Of a stretch of DNA of 8,717 nucleotides, positions 1-6,749 are shown piece by piece. Position 1 is the stretch's first letter. Every line of letters starts with the position of its first letter. Made by a program: the position numbers and the translations under genes. The DNA comes from Deltaproteobacteria bacterium (GTDB lineage: Bacteria > Desulfobacterota > DSM-4660 > Desulfatiglandales > B25-G16), in assembly GCA_018400255.1 (NCBI GenBank), contig JAGYMO010000122.1:1-8717 (forward strand), in the 5' to 3' direction. The notes beneath the pieces are model-generated. The model did no database searches and was not told the DNA's origin. It worked only from the letters and a program-made list of their open reading frames with translations.

Positions 1-50
1 CGCGACTTCCACCGTGTGAGGATGGCACTCTCCCGCTGAGTTAACCGCCC
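1..50 (-). tRNA. tRNA-Val (anticodon CAC), 5' part, cut by the window edge
   Basis: Read on the minus strand, the 50 bases fold as the first two thirds of a tRNA. There is a 7-base acceptor strand GGGCGGT (44-50), a D-arm with stem ACTC/GAGT, and an anticodon arm with stem CCATC/GGTGG closing the loop CTCACAC. The variable loop is AAGTC, and then the T-arm begins. The anticodon CAC lies at 16-18 and reads the valine codon GTG. The T-arm, the 3' acceptor strand and any encoded CCA lie outside the window, so the gene is partial here because of the window edge, not because it is broken. It follows rluB on the same strand after a 49-base spacer. Confidence 0.92.
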
Positions 51-64
51 AAATAATTGTTAAA

Positions 65-93
65 TTGATACTACAGAAAGGTGGTATTTGCAA
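65..93 (-). promoter_or_regulatory. Possible promoter of the tRNA-Val gene
   Basis: On the minus strand a -35-like TTGCAA (88-93) and a -10-like TATCAA (65-70) are 17 bases apart. This would place the transcription start near 58, about 8 bases before the mature tRNA 5' end. Each box matches the sigma-70 consensus at only four of six positions. Cotranscription with rluB and processing by RNase P is an equally good explanation. No GC-rich terminator hairpin with a T-run is visible between rluB and the tRNA. Confidence 0.25.
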
Positions 94-99
94 ACAAAA

Positions 100-849
100 T
101 TAATGTAAACCCACTAATGTTTTCAATGCCTTTAGTTCTGGTTCGGTAATTTGACGAAATCTTCCCACCTTCAGATCTCCTAATACAAGATTGCCATAAC
201 CTATTCTAACGAGCTTTATTGTTTTATGTCCCAATACCTCAAACATCCTTCTTATCTCTCTGGACCTGCCCTCAAAAATCGTTATCCTTACCGTAGATCT
301 ATCTTGCTCCTTTTTTATTATTTTTACACGTGCCTTATGAGTTACTACATTATCAATGACTATGCCGTTTTCTATGTTTGATATTGATTCTTTTGATAGG
401 TCGCCACTAATTATAACCTTGTAGGTTCTTGGTATATGAAATTTTGGATGCATAAGCCTGTATGCGAGTTGCCCATCATTGGTAAGGATGATGAGGCCCT
501 GGCTATCAAAATCCAGACGCCCTACAGGAAATAGTCTTTGCTTTATATCTTTTAATAGGTCTATAATGATAGGCCTTCCTTCCGGGTCATTTAGTGTGCT
601 TACATAACCGAATGGCTTATTTAAAATCAGGTAAATGTTCTTCTGGACCTTTGATAAGGCCTTTCCATCGACAACAATGGAGTCAGTATCTATATTAACC
701 TTTACGCCGACCCTGGTTTCTACCCGGTTATTTATCATTACCCGGCCTAAAGAGATAAGTTCATCTGCCTTTCTTCTGGAGGTTATGCCGGACATAGCAA
801 TAACCTTGTTTAACCTCTGTTTGTTTGTATCATCTATTTTCTCCGTCAT
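100..849 (-). CDS. rluB: 23S rRNA pseudouridine synthase, RsuA/RluB family
   Basis: Converts a specific uridine of 23S rRNA to pseudouridine during ribosome assembly in the cytoplasm. The 249-residue protein has an N-terminal S4 RNA-binding domain (about 11-70, starting RLNKVIAMSG). The RsuA-type catalytic domain follows, with GRLDFDSQGLIILTNDG at about 110-126, where Asp113 of GRLD is the expected catalytic aspartate. The later GRSREIRRMFEVLGH motif is also present. Length is normal for the family. RluB is preferred over RsuA or RluE because of the position directly after scpB, a common arrangement; site specificity itself cannot be read from the sequence. I chose ATG at 849, with AAAGG six bases upstream, over an in-frame TTG one codon earlier. 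The gene overlaps the 3' end of scpB by 20 bases, so translation is probably coupled. Confidence 0.93.
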   Translation of the reverse strand: MTEKIDDTNKQRLNKVIAMSGITSRRKADELISLGRVMINNRVETRVGVKVNIDTDSIVVDGKALSKVQKNIYLILNKPFGYVSTLNDPEGRPIIIDLLKDIKQRLFPVGRLDFDSQGLIILTNDGQLAYRLMHPKFHIPRTYKVIISGDLSKESISNIENGIVIDNVVTHKARVKIIKKEQDRSTVRITIFEGRSREIRRMFEVLGHKTIKLVRIGYGNLVLGDLKVGRFRQITEPELKALKTLVGLH

Positions 850-1366
850 CAAGTGCCTTTATCTCCTTTAGTGTTGGAAGACATGAGAGGTCTTTTAAGT
901 CAAAAAGTTCTAAAAATTTTCTCGTTGTCCCATATATGATTGGTCTTCCCGGAAGTGCCTTTCTACCCACAATCCTTATAAGTCCTCGTTCAAGTAATGC
1001 CTTAAGTATCGATCCAACGTCTACACCCCTAAATCTTTCTATTTCCTGCCGTATTATAGGTTGCTTGTAAGCAATAATAGTTAACGTTTCCAGGGTAGCC
1101 CTGGTAAGCTTTGGAGGAGTCGCATTTAATAGATTGGCGATATACGGCTTGTACAATGGCCTCGTCCGGAATTGATAACCGTTGGCCACTTCTTTTAGGA
1201 TAAAACTTCTATTCATTTTTTCATAGTCCTCTTTAAGCTCTTCAATTGCCTTTTTTATCTCTCCAAGATCTTTTTCCGGAATCATTGCATGGATCTGGCG
1301 AGCTGTTAACGGCTCACCGGCAACAAAAAGAAGAGATTCCACTATCATTTTTATAGAAGTATTCAT
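830..1366 (-). CDS. scpB: Segregation and condensation protein B
   Basis: Winged-helix (kite) subunit of the SMC-ScpAB condensin, which acts on the nucleoid in chromosome compaction and segregation. As a dimer it binds ScpA. The 178-residue product is of normal size. Its N-terminal winged helix contains ESLLFVAGEPLTARQI (about 10-25). The second carries the highly conserved LETLTIIAYKQPIIRQEIE, followed by RGVDVGSILKALLERGLI and the GRPIIYGTT segment. The start ATG at 1366 has only a weak ribosome site, GGAT with seven bases before the ATG. The gene lies 96 bases downstream of scpA, an unusually wide gap for this pair that is filled by the repeat at 1397-1496. Its stop overlaps the start of rluB. 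Confidence 0.96.
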   Translation of the reverse strand: MNTSIKMIVESLLFVAGEPLTARQIHAMIPEKDLGEIKKAIEELKEDYEKMNRSFILKEVANGYQFRTRPLYKPYIANLLNATPPKLTRATLETLTIIAYKQPIIRQEIERFRGVDVGSILKALLERGLIRIVGRKALPGRPIIYGTTRKFLELFDLKDLSCLPTLKEIKALDDGENR

Positions 1367-1388
1367 GCTTTCTATCCAAATAAAAGAG

Positions 1389-1439
1389 TTATAACTCGCC
1401 GCTCAGTTTGCAGAGAACGCAGAGATAGGAGCGTTATAA
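1389..1439. repeat. Bulged hairpin in the scpA-scpB intercistronic region
   Basis: TTATAAC (1389-1395) is complementary to GTTATAA (1433-1439), and GCTC (1401-1404) to GAGC (1429-1432). Together they make an 11-bp stem with a 5-base bulge (1396-1400) and a 24-base loop. The loop holds a near-perfect 9-base tandem, GCAGAGAAC then GCAGAGATA (1410-1427). In the polycistronic mRNA this hairpin would lie just upstream of the scpB ribosome site. It has no terminal T-run, so it does not look like an intrinsic terminator. It overlaps the left arm of the larger inverted repeat. Confidence 0.6.
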
Positions 1440-1496
1440 AAAATATTTTTGAAAGAAAATAATTAAAACTCTGTGCCCTCAGCATACTCTGTGGTG
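1397..1496. repeat. Imperfect terminal-inverted-repeat element overlapping the scpA 3' end
   Basis: The plus-strand segment 1397-1426 and the reverse complement of 1467-1496 match at 20 of 30 positions without gaps, and several mismatches are A/G transitions. Both arms are built of (A/G)CAGAG units: GCAGAG twice in the left arm and ACAGAG twice in the right. The 40-base centre (1427-1466) is AT-rich and holds the palindrome AAAAATATTTTT (1439-1450). The right arm is also coding, giving the last residues of ScpA (TTEYAEGTE) with the stop codon immediately inside the element. The composition resembles small dispersed CACAGAG/CGCAGAG palindromic repeats that I recall from many environmental genomes. 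That resemblance is from memory. No target-site duplication was identified. Confidence 0.6.
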
Positions 1497-2224
1497 GGTT
1501 GAACCGGTTTATTCTTTTTACCGAGCGCCTCAATCCAAATATCACCTTCAGGTTTTTCTTGTAGTATTATGATGAGATTCTTTTTTACCAGATCAAGCAT
1601 TGCAAGAAAAATAGCTATCATTTCTGAAACAGAACTGCTTTCTGAAAATAAATTATTAAAATTAATCTTTTTATTTGTATTTAATCTATTCATTATTTCA
1701 ACAGTCTTTTCTTTTACAGACCAGGATTCTGCGGTGAATCTAAGAATAACGTTAGGATCTTTTTTCTGAACTATTTTTTTAAATGCATCCATTAACTGGT
1801 AGATACTCACACCAGTAATATTTATGACATTATCTTCCCCGTCTTTGTTCAGGCCAACGCCTCGTTTAAACACATCTCTGTTGAGGATATCCCTGGATGA
1901 TAGCTCCTCCGAGGCATCTTTAAGTTGCATATATTCCAAAAGAGGTCTGACTATTTCCTCCCTTGGGTCTTCTATATCTTCTAAATCGTCTTCATTTTTT
2001 GGCAGCAGCATTTTTGATTTGATGTACATTAAGGTAGATGCCATTACTAAAAAATCACCTGCCACATTGACGTCTATAGCCTTCATCAGGTCGAGATATT
2101 CAAGGTATTGATCAGTGATTTTTGTTATAGGTATGTCTGAGATATCAACCTCGTTTATCTTTATTAAATGGAGAAGAAGGTCAAGAGGACCTTCAAATAT
2201 ATCTAGTTTTGCCTCAAAGGTCAT
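1463..2224 (-). CDS. scpA: Segregation and condensation protein A (kleisin)
   Basis: Kleisin subunit of the bacterial SMC condensin. It bridges the two SMC heads and binds an ScpB dimer at the nucleoid. The 253-residue protein begins with the conserved FEGPLDLLLHLIKINEVDI segment (about residues 9-27). It then has YLEYLDLMKAIDVNVAGDFL and the MASTLMYIKSKMLLP helix (about 61-75), an acidic linker, and a C-terminal winged helix that ends near EKPEGDIWIEAL. The last 20 residues (about 234-253), rich in K, P, T and E, fall outside the conserved domain, and roughly the last ten are encoded by one arm of the inverted repeat. ATG at 2224 lies two bases after the trpS stop, which points to translational coupling. 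A purine-rich AGAGAGG sits inside the trpS 3' end. Confidence 0.95.
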   Translation of the reverse strand: MTFEAKLDIFEGPLDLLLHLIKINEVDISDIPITKITDQYLEYLDLMKAIDVNVAGDFLVMASTLMYIKSKMLLPKNEDDLEDIEDPREEIVRPLLEYMQLKDASEELSSRDILNRDVFKRGVGLNKDGEDNVINITGVSIYQLMDAFKKIVQKKDPNVILRFTAESWSVKEKTVEIMNRLNTNKKINFNNLFSESSSVSEMIAIFLAMLDLVKKNLIIILQEKPEGDIWIEALGKKNKPVQPTTEYAEGTEF

Positions 2225-2226
2225 GA

Positions 2227-3210
2227 TTAGATTTTAACAACCTCTCTAACCTCTTTTAGGGTGTTTTTAGCTATCTCCCCGGCCCTTTTGTTGCCTTCAT
2301 TGATAATGTCGTCTATAAGGCCGGTTTTTGATTGTATTTCTTGCCTTTTTTCTCTTAGAGGCTCCAATGCCTTATTTAAACTTTCCGCCATTAAGCGTTT
2401 GCATTCTACGCATCCAATAGAGGCAGAAAGACAGCCCTCTTTAATTTCCTGAACGTTATCTTTTTTAGAATAAAGTTCATGAAAGGTAAATACATTACAA
2501 AATGAGGGTCTTCCCGGATCTGATTTTCTGGCACGCTGGGGATCGGTAATCATTTCGCTTACCTTTTTATTCACTGTTACCTCTGTGTCTGATAGGAAAA
2601 TAGCGTTATTGTAACCTTTACTCATCTTCCTCCTGTCTATTCCGAGTATTTTTGCCTCCGGTGTCAATAAAACCTCCGGCACGGGAAAAATATCCGAGTA
2701 AAGATGGTTGAATCGGCGGGCGATTTCCCTTGTTAATTCTACATGAGGGCTTTGATCTTGTCCTACCGGAACGCCATTGGCTTTGTACATCAGGATGTCA
2801 GCTGCTTGTAGTACGGGGTAACCGAGAAAACCGTAAGTATATATATCTCTTTTAGTCAATTCCTGGAGCTGCTCTTTGTATGTGGGATTTCTCTCCAGCC
2901 AAGGCAATGGTGTAAACATAGAGAAAATTAGAAAAAGCTCGGCATGTTCTTTTATACTTGATTGTACAAAGAATACTGACTTCTCTGGGTCAAGGCCAAT
3001 GGATATCCAATCAATTATTATATCTTCGGTGCTTTGTTTGATGATTTCCGGGTGTTCATACTCGCTTGTTAATGCGTGCCAGTCGGCAATAAAGTAGAAG
3101 CATTGGTAGTCTTCTTGAAGTGCTTTCCAATTATTCAGTGCACCATGAATATGACCGAGATGTAGTTTTCCCGTGGGTCTCATGCCGCTTACAATCCTCT
3201 TTTTCTCCAT
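2227..3210 (-). CDS. trpS: Tryptophanyl-tRNA synthetase
   Basis: Class Ic aminoacyl-tRNA synthetase that charges tRNA-Trp with tryptophan using ATP in the cytosol. The 327 residues match the usual bacterial length. The Rossmann core shows GMRPTGKLHLGHIHGAL, with the HIGH-type motif HLGH at 17-20. Further on are QAADILMYKANGVPVGQDQ (about 135-153), HVELTREIARRFN, and the KMSKS-loop motif KMSKG at 195-199. In the C-terminal half is a GC-x(4)-IGCVECK segment. The only oddity is Gly for the last Ser of KMSKS. The start is secure: GGAGG (3219-3223) lies eight bases before ATG 3210. It leads the trpS-scpA-scpB-rluB cluster and has a plausible promoter 97 bases upstream. No T-box or Trp-codon leader peptide is visible in the leader. 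Confidence 0.97.
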   Translation of the reverse strand: MEKKRIVSGMRPTGKLHLGHIHGALNNWKALQEDYQCFYFIADWHALTSEYEHPEIIKQSTEDIIIDWISIGLDPEKSVFFVQSSIKEHAELFLIFSMFTPLPWLERNPTYKEQLQELTKRDIYTYGFLGYPVLQAADILMYKANGVPVGQDQSPHVELTREIARRFNHLYSDIFPVPEVLLTPEAKILGIDRRKMSKGYNNAIFLSDTEVTVNKKVSEMITDPQRARKSDPGRPSFCNVFTFHELYSKKDNVQEIKEGCLSASIGCVECKRLMAESLNKALEPLREKRQEIQSKTGLIDDIINEGNKRAGEIAKNTLKEVREVVKI

Positions 3211-3306
3211 TCTTCAGTCCTCCGGATAAATTTAGGCGATCAGTCGCAGGTTATTTACGTTGAATCTATGCTTATTAAAAGTGCTATTTCAGCTTGAATT
3301 TCGGGT

Positions 3307-3336
3307 ATTTTGCCATTTTTTAGCCTGTGCAGTCAA
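3307..3336 (-). promoter_or_regulatory. Candidate sigma-70 promoter for the trpS-scpA-scpB-rluB cluster
   Basis: In the 202-base gap upstream of trpS, a -35-like TTGACT (3331-3336, five of six) is followed after 18 bases by a -10-like CAAAAT (3307-3312, four of six). Transcription would start near 3300, leaving a leader of about 90 bases with a strong trpS ribosome site. The gap has no credible gene on either strand and no clear intrinsic terminator for the upstream gene, so readthrough from that gene is also possible. Confidence 0.4.
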
Positions 3337-3412
3337 TGAGGATGTGTATATCTGTGATATTTATTTGTATAGATAATGCATATCTCTATTTGGTGCAAAG
3401 CGAATAGAATTG

Positions 3413-6076
3413 CTAAGAATGCGAGTTAGGGCTAAAATTCTTTGTTAAGAATGCAATCTCATCCTCTTTGCTTACCAAATTATTCTCTAACCTTGCCTTT
3501 AAAAGGCTATCAAAGATAATTTTAAAGTGAGCTCCAGGCTTATAACCCATGGCAATAAGGTCCTTACCATTTAACAGTACTTTTGTATCTCTGAGTTTTG
3601 TGAAGAATAGAGATATATATCTCTTAATTTTTTCACTTCTTGTTATTGCCATAGTGTATAGCATCATTTCCGGTGAAAGGGGCGAGAGAATTTTGTAGAT
3701 AGAATAATTTTTTCCCTCTTTTACGCGGTAAAGTTCCTTTAATGCCTGTCTTGTTTCATGACGAGCGGACACCAGGCTGATAATGTCTTTATTTTGGGCC
3801 TTACCCCACTCGGCTAACTTATGGAGAGCTTCATCGGGTAATGAATGTGTTAGTCCCAAGAAGTAAATCTTCCACGGTTCATAGTCTATATTAAGATACA
3901 GCAAATTGAACCAGACCAGGATGTCCTTTATTCTTATGAGGATATTTTTTATTTCATTGGTAAGCGTTAGCTTAGGGGATATAAATTTCAATATATCATA
4001 ATCATCCATCCTCTGTATTATCCTTGCAGGTTCTTCTTCCATTAAAATTAGTCTCAACTCTGTAAAAAGCCTTTGGATGGACAAATTTTTGAAACAGTTA
4101 ATTTTTATGGCATTCTGAATAAGAGTCTCTGTGAGTTTCCCGATCTTGAACTCGAAACGCTGCTCAAATCTCAGGGCCCTCAATATTCTTGTCGGGTCTT
4201 CAATGAAACTGAGGTTATGTATGACCCTCAGAACTCGTTCCTTAATGTCTTTTAGGGCACCAAAATGATCAATAAGGACGCCAAAGTCCTTATTATTTAA
4301 ATAAACAGCCAATGTATTTATGGTGAAGTCTCGTCGTAAAAGATCCCGCTTTAATGAACTGAGTTCAACTAAAGGAAGTGCGCCTGGTGACTCATAACGT
4401 TCCATCCTCGCAGTCGCTATATCAAGTTTAAAACCATCTGGCATGGATACGTTAGCAGTGCCGAATTTAGCGTGACTTTTTACCTTAGCCTTATACTTAG
4501 AGGCAAATGTTTTAGCAAACTGGATACCGTCCCCTTCGATAACAATATCAACATCAAGATTTTCTCGTTTAAGTATGATATCTCTAACAAGACCGCCTAC
4601 AAGATAAGCATTAAAGCCTGATTCATCAGCTACCTTCCCCAGGTCCATTAATAATTTTACCACATGGGCAGGCAACCTTTCGTTAAACATATTTTTTATA
4701 TTCTTTTTTCTGACGAAACGTGGCACATTTTCAGAATCATAAAGAAACTCCGGCTTGGATGAGTGCTCTATCAATATATTCAGAAGATCTGTCCTTGTTA
4801 TAACACCGATTAAATCATTGTTGCTTAACACGGGCAGGATTCTTACATTGTTATTTATAATTAAATCCTGAATTTCACGTAATGTTGCGCTTGGTCCTAC
4901 ATAATAAAACTCCAGGTTCATATATTCCTTTACAGGCCTTGTCTCAAGACCTAAAGAAATAGCCCGGTCTATTATCTGGTTAGAAATGTAACCTTCAACC
5001 TTTTTTTCTTTGTCAATCACTATCAGTACATTAATATTATAGATAGTTAAAAGCCTTCTCGCATCGCTTATTAGTGAATCTGATGATATATGGATAGCTG
5101 GAGATGTCATAATGTCCTTGGCCAATCTTTCGAAATTAACCTTGTTTAACAGGCATTCCTTAAGTTTCTCCTCTACTTGTATAATCGTCTTATCGCTGAT
5201 TGTCGCAGAGGCCGCCTGCGGATGTCCTCCCCCGTTAAATTCAACAGCAATTTCAGCAGCATTTACCTCAGCTATCCTGCTCCTGGCTACAAGGTAAACC
5301 CTGTTGGCCATCTGAGCAAGGGCGAATATAACATTAAGGTTTTCCATTTCCATGAACTTTTGCACAAGAACCGCAAAATCACCTATATATTTTTCGCTTT
5401 TTACCTTTGCAATTACTATCTCTATACCATTAGTATTATTTTTGACAGCGGATGACATTAGGTCATTGAGCAGCCATACCTGTTCCGCGGTAAGCTCTCT
5501 CGTCAACATATCACTTATTGTATTAAGAGATGCCCCTTGCTCTAATAACCAGGCAGCGGCTTCATGGTCTTTTCCCATTGTAGAGGAAAACGTAAAAGAG
5601 CCAGTGTCTTCATAGATTCCAAGGGACATTAATGTTGCCTCATCCGGGGAAATTTTTATGCCTTTTTCACGTAATATCTTCGTTAGTATGGATGTGCCTG
5701 CCCCTGCCTTTTCAATTACCTCTACATCACCTTTTATGTCATCATCAGATGGAGGATGATGATCGTATATATGTATTTCCACGTTATCCCGGTCTAATAG
5801 CTCTTTGAATTTGCCGATTCGTTTTTTTTGACGTGTATCAACAAGGATTAGCTTGCTAATGGCATTGAAGTCTATATCCTTTATTTTCGCAAAATCAAAG
5901 AGATATGAGCTTGTGTGGAGAAAAAAATTTCTCAAATTTTTCTCCTGAGATCCTGGAAATACAATTACAGCATTTTTATAGAGCTTTTTAACAGCGACCA
6001 TTGATGCCAGTGCATCAAAGTCGGCATTCATATGTGTCGTTATAACCTCAAGCATTGGTGTGTTTTTTTCTTTCAT
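3413..6076 (-). CDS. DHH/DHHA1 phosphoesterase - CBS pair - tRNA nucleotidyltransferase (A-adding type) fusion
   Basis: An 887-residue multidomain protein. Residues 1-310 form an NrnA/RecJ-like DHH phosphoesterase, with HMNADFDALAS (Asp19, Asp21), VDTR near 80, DHH at 105-107, YEDTGSF near 155-161 and the DHHA1 motif GGGHPQAA at 282-289. Residues about 317-434 are two CBS domains (DIMTSP; VKEYMN). From about 490 comes a class II nucleotidyltransferase head, with LVGGLVRD, the metal-binding DVD (508-510), RRDFTIN (581-587) and the nucleotide-selecting EDPTR (626-630), then a helical tail. Related fusions act as the A-adding half of a split CCA system in Aquifex. The region between the DVD and RRD motifs keeps a full-length flexible loop (SPGALP), which CC-adding enzymes lack. 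The protein would therefore add the terminal A of tRNA; the role of the DHH half is inferred. ATG 6076 overlaps the previous stop as ATGA, with AGGCGG just upstream, and I prefer it to an in-frame GTG at 6103. Confidence 0.9.
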   Translation of the reverse strand: MKEKNTPMLEVITTHMNADFDALASMVAVKKLYKNAVIVFPGSQEKNLRNFFLHTSSYLFDFAKIKDIDFNAISKLILVDTRQKKRIGKFKELLDRDNVEIHIYDHHPPSDDDIKGDVEVIEKAGAGTSILTKILREKGIKISPDEATLMSLGIYEDTGSFTFSSTMGKDHEAAAWLLEQGASLNTISDMLTRELTAEQVWLLNDLMSSAVKNNTNGIEIVIAKVKSEKYIGDFAVLVQKFMEMENLNVIFALAQMANRVYLVARSRIAEVNAAEIAVEFNGGGHPQAASATISDKTIIQVEEKLKECLLNKVNFERLAKDIMTSPAIHISSDSLISDARRLLTIYNINVLIVIDKEKKVEGYISNQIIDRAISLGLETRPVKEYMNLEFYYVGPSATLREIQDLIINNNVRILPVLSNNDLIGVITRTDLLNILIEHSSKPEFLYDSENVPRFVRKKNIKNMFNERLPAHVVKLLMDLGKVADESGFNAYLVGGLVRDIILKRENLDVDIVIEGDGIQFAKTFASKYKAKVKSHAKFGTANVSMPDGFKLDIATARMERYESPGALPLVELSSLKRDLLRRDFTINTLAVYLNNKDFGVLIDHFGALKDIKERVLRVIHNLSFIEDPTRILRALRFEQRFEFKIGKLTETLIQNAIKINCFKNLSIQRLFTELRLILMEEEPARIIQRMDDYDILKFISPKLTLTNEIKNILIRIKDILVWFNLLYLNIDYEPWKIYFLGLTHSLPDEALHKLAEWGKAQNKDIISLVSARHETRQALKELYRVKEGKNYSIYKILSPLSPEMMLYTMAITRSEKIKRYISLFFTKLRDTKVLLNGKDLIAMGYKPGAHFKIIFDSLLKARLENNLVSKEDEIAFLTKNFSPNSHS

Positions 6077-6627
6077 TGTACCGCCTGATGGTTCCTTCGC
6101 CACTCAAAAGGTTTTTCAAATTTTGGTTGCTTTGAGTTGCGAGCCGCCTTTAAAATCATTTCTGCAAGGTCGGGGAAACCATTATCACCATAATAGGATA
6201 TTGTTTCATAGGCTAAACCTTCTTTTATCAAGAGAACAGATAAGAGTTCCCCATCAACAAAAATATGTGATAAAAGTCGCCCATATTTATCGTTTTTGAG
6301 TGGCAGATAGAAAATAGTGTCAGCCCTGGCCAAGATATTAGCAGTCATTTGGGCTGCTTCTCTACCATAAGGCTGGTCTTCAAATATACCATGATCCTTG
6401 TGTGTGATCTCGGGTGTGTCTATACCTAAAACTCTAATGGCAATATCATTATAAAAAAAACTGTCTCCATCGTCAGGTTTTATTTTTGATTTATCCATGC
6501 TGACTAAACAATTTTTTGCACTGGCACTTTTTTCAGTAAAATCATCGAGGCCCAACTTTTTGAAAAGAAGGAGGGTAAAAATCAATGTTACTGCTACTAT
6601 AGAAAAAATATATCTTTTAGTGTACAT
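6073..6627 (-). CDS. Thermonuclease (SNase)-like nuclease with N-terminal signal or anchor
   Basis: A 184-residue protein of the staphylococcal nuclease family (Ca-dependent phosphodiesterase on DNA or RNA). Residues 1-24 are a short basic start followed by a hydrophobic stretch, a signal peptide or membrane anchor, so it probably acts in the periplasm or outside the cell. The SNase fold shows DGDS (Asp55), IRVLGIDTPE (Arg65, Asp70, Glu73) and DKYGR (Arg117). These correspond to Asp21, Arg35, Asp40, Glu43 and Arg87 of the S. aureus enzyme, so the active site looks complete. LLSVLLIKEGLAY is the usual downstream helix. It is the first gene of the leftward block. Its TGA stop overlaps the ATG of the DHH/nucleotidyltransferase gene. 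The ribosome site at ATG 6627 is weak (AGGA 13 bases upstream), but a later start would lose the signal segment. Confidence 0.9.
   Translation of the reverse strand: MYTKRYIFSIVAVTLIFTLLLFKKLGLDDFTEKSASAKNCLVSMDKSKIKPDDGDSFFYNDIAIRVLGIDTPEITHKDHGIFEDQPYGREAAQMTANILARADTIFYLPLKNDKYGRLLSHIFVDGELLSVLLIKEGLAYETISYYGDNGFPDLAEMILKAARNSKQPKFEKPFEWRRNHQAVQ
6081..6086 (-). promoter_or_regulatory. Ribosome binding site that sets the fusion-protein start
   Basis: AGGCGG on the minus strand ends four bases before ATG 6076, inside the end of the nuclease gene. The upstream in-frame GTG (6103) has no comparable purine run in front of it. This supports the ATGA-overlap start and translational coupling to the nuclease gene. 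Confidence 0.55.
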
Positions 6628-6749
6628 TATAAAGTAATTGTCCTATTTGCAGTCTTAAGGTAAGTTGATAGTTACATTTTCTGAAAATTTTTTCAATTTA
6701 TATACGTATGCAAGATTAGATCGAACTATTAAAAAATGGGTAATTTTTC
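6628..6749. promoter_or_regulatory. AT-rich divergent spacer between nuclease and queF
   Basis: This 122-base region must hold promoters for both directions. It contains the inverted repeat TGAAAA-TT-TTTTCA (6682-6695), the palindrome ATACGTAT (6702-6709), and TATATA/TATAAA-like -10 candidates around 6699-6706 that could serve either strand. I could not assign a convincing -35/-10 pair with correct spacing to either gene. No preQ1 riboswitch was recognised before queF: the C-rich loop and conserved A-rich tail of preQ1-I are absent. Confidence 0.4.

Noticed and set aside
67..88. Plus-strand hairpin GATACTAC/GTGGTATT with a 6-base loop between rluB and the tRNA
   Set aside because: It needs two G-U pairs on the plus strand and has mismatches on the transcribed minus strand. 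There is no T-run, so it is not a credible terminator.
3283..3315. Ten-codon minus-strand ORF (MAKYPKFKLK) in the trpS leader, considered as an attenuator peptide
   Set aside because: It has no Trp codons, only a weak ribosome site, no paired terminator/antiterminator hairpins, and it overlaps the candidate -10 box.
3337..3411. Short plus-strand frame antisense to the leftward block in the trpS upstream gap
   Set aside because: It is about 23 codons with no ribosome site and no recognisable peptide, and is readily explained by chance in AT-rich DNA.
6077..6103. GTG at 6103 as the start of the DHH/CBS/nucleotidyltransferase fusion
   Set aside because: It lacks a ribosome site and would overlap the nuclease gene by 31 bases. 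The ATG at 6076 has AGGCGG upstream and the typical ATGA overlap, and conserved sequence begins only after it.
6628..6749. preQ1 riboswitch upstream of queF
   Set aside because: No preQ1-I or preQ1-II consensus pairing, C-rich loop or conserved A-rich tail could be found.
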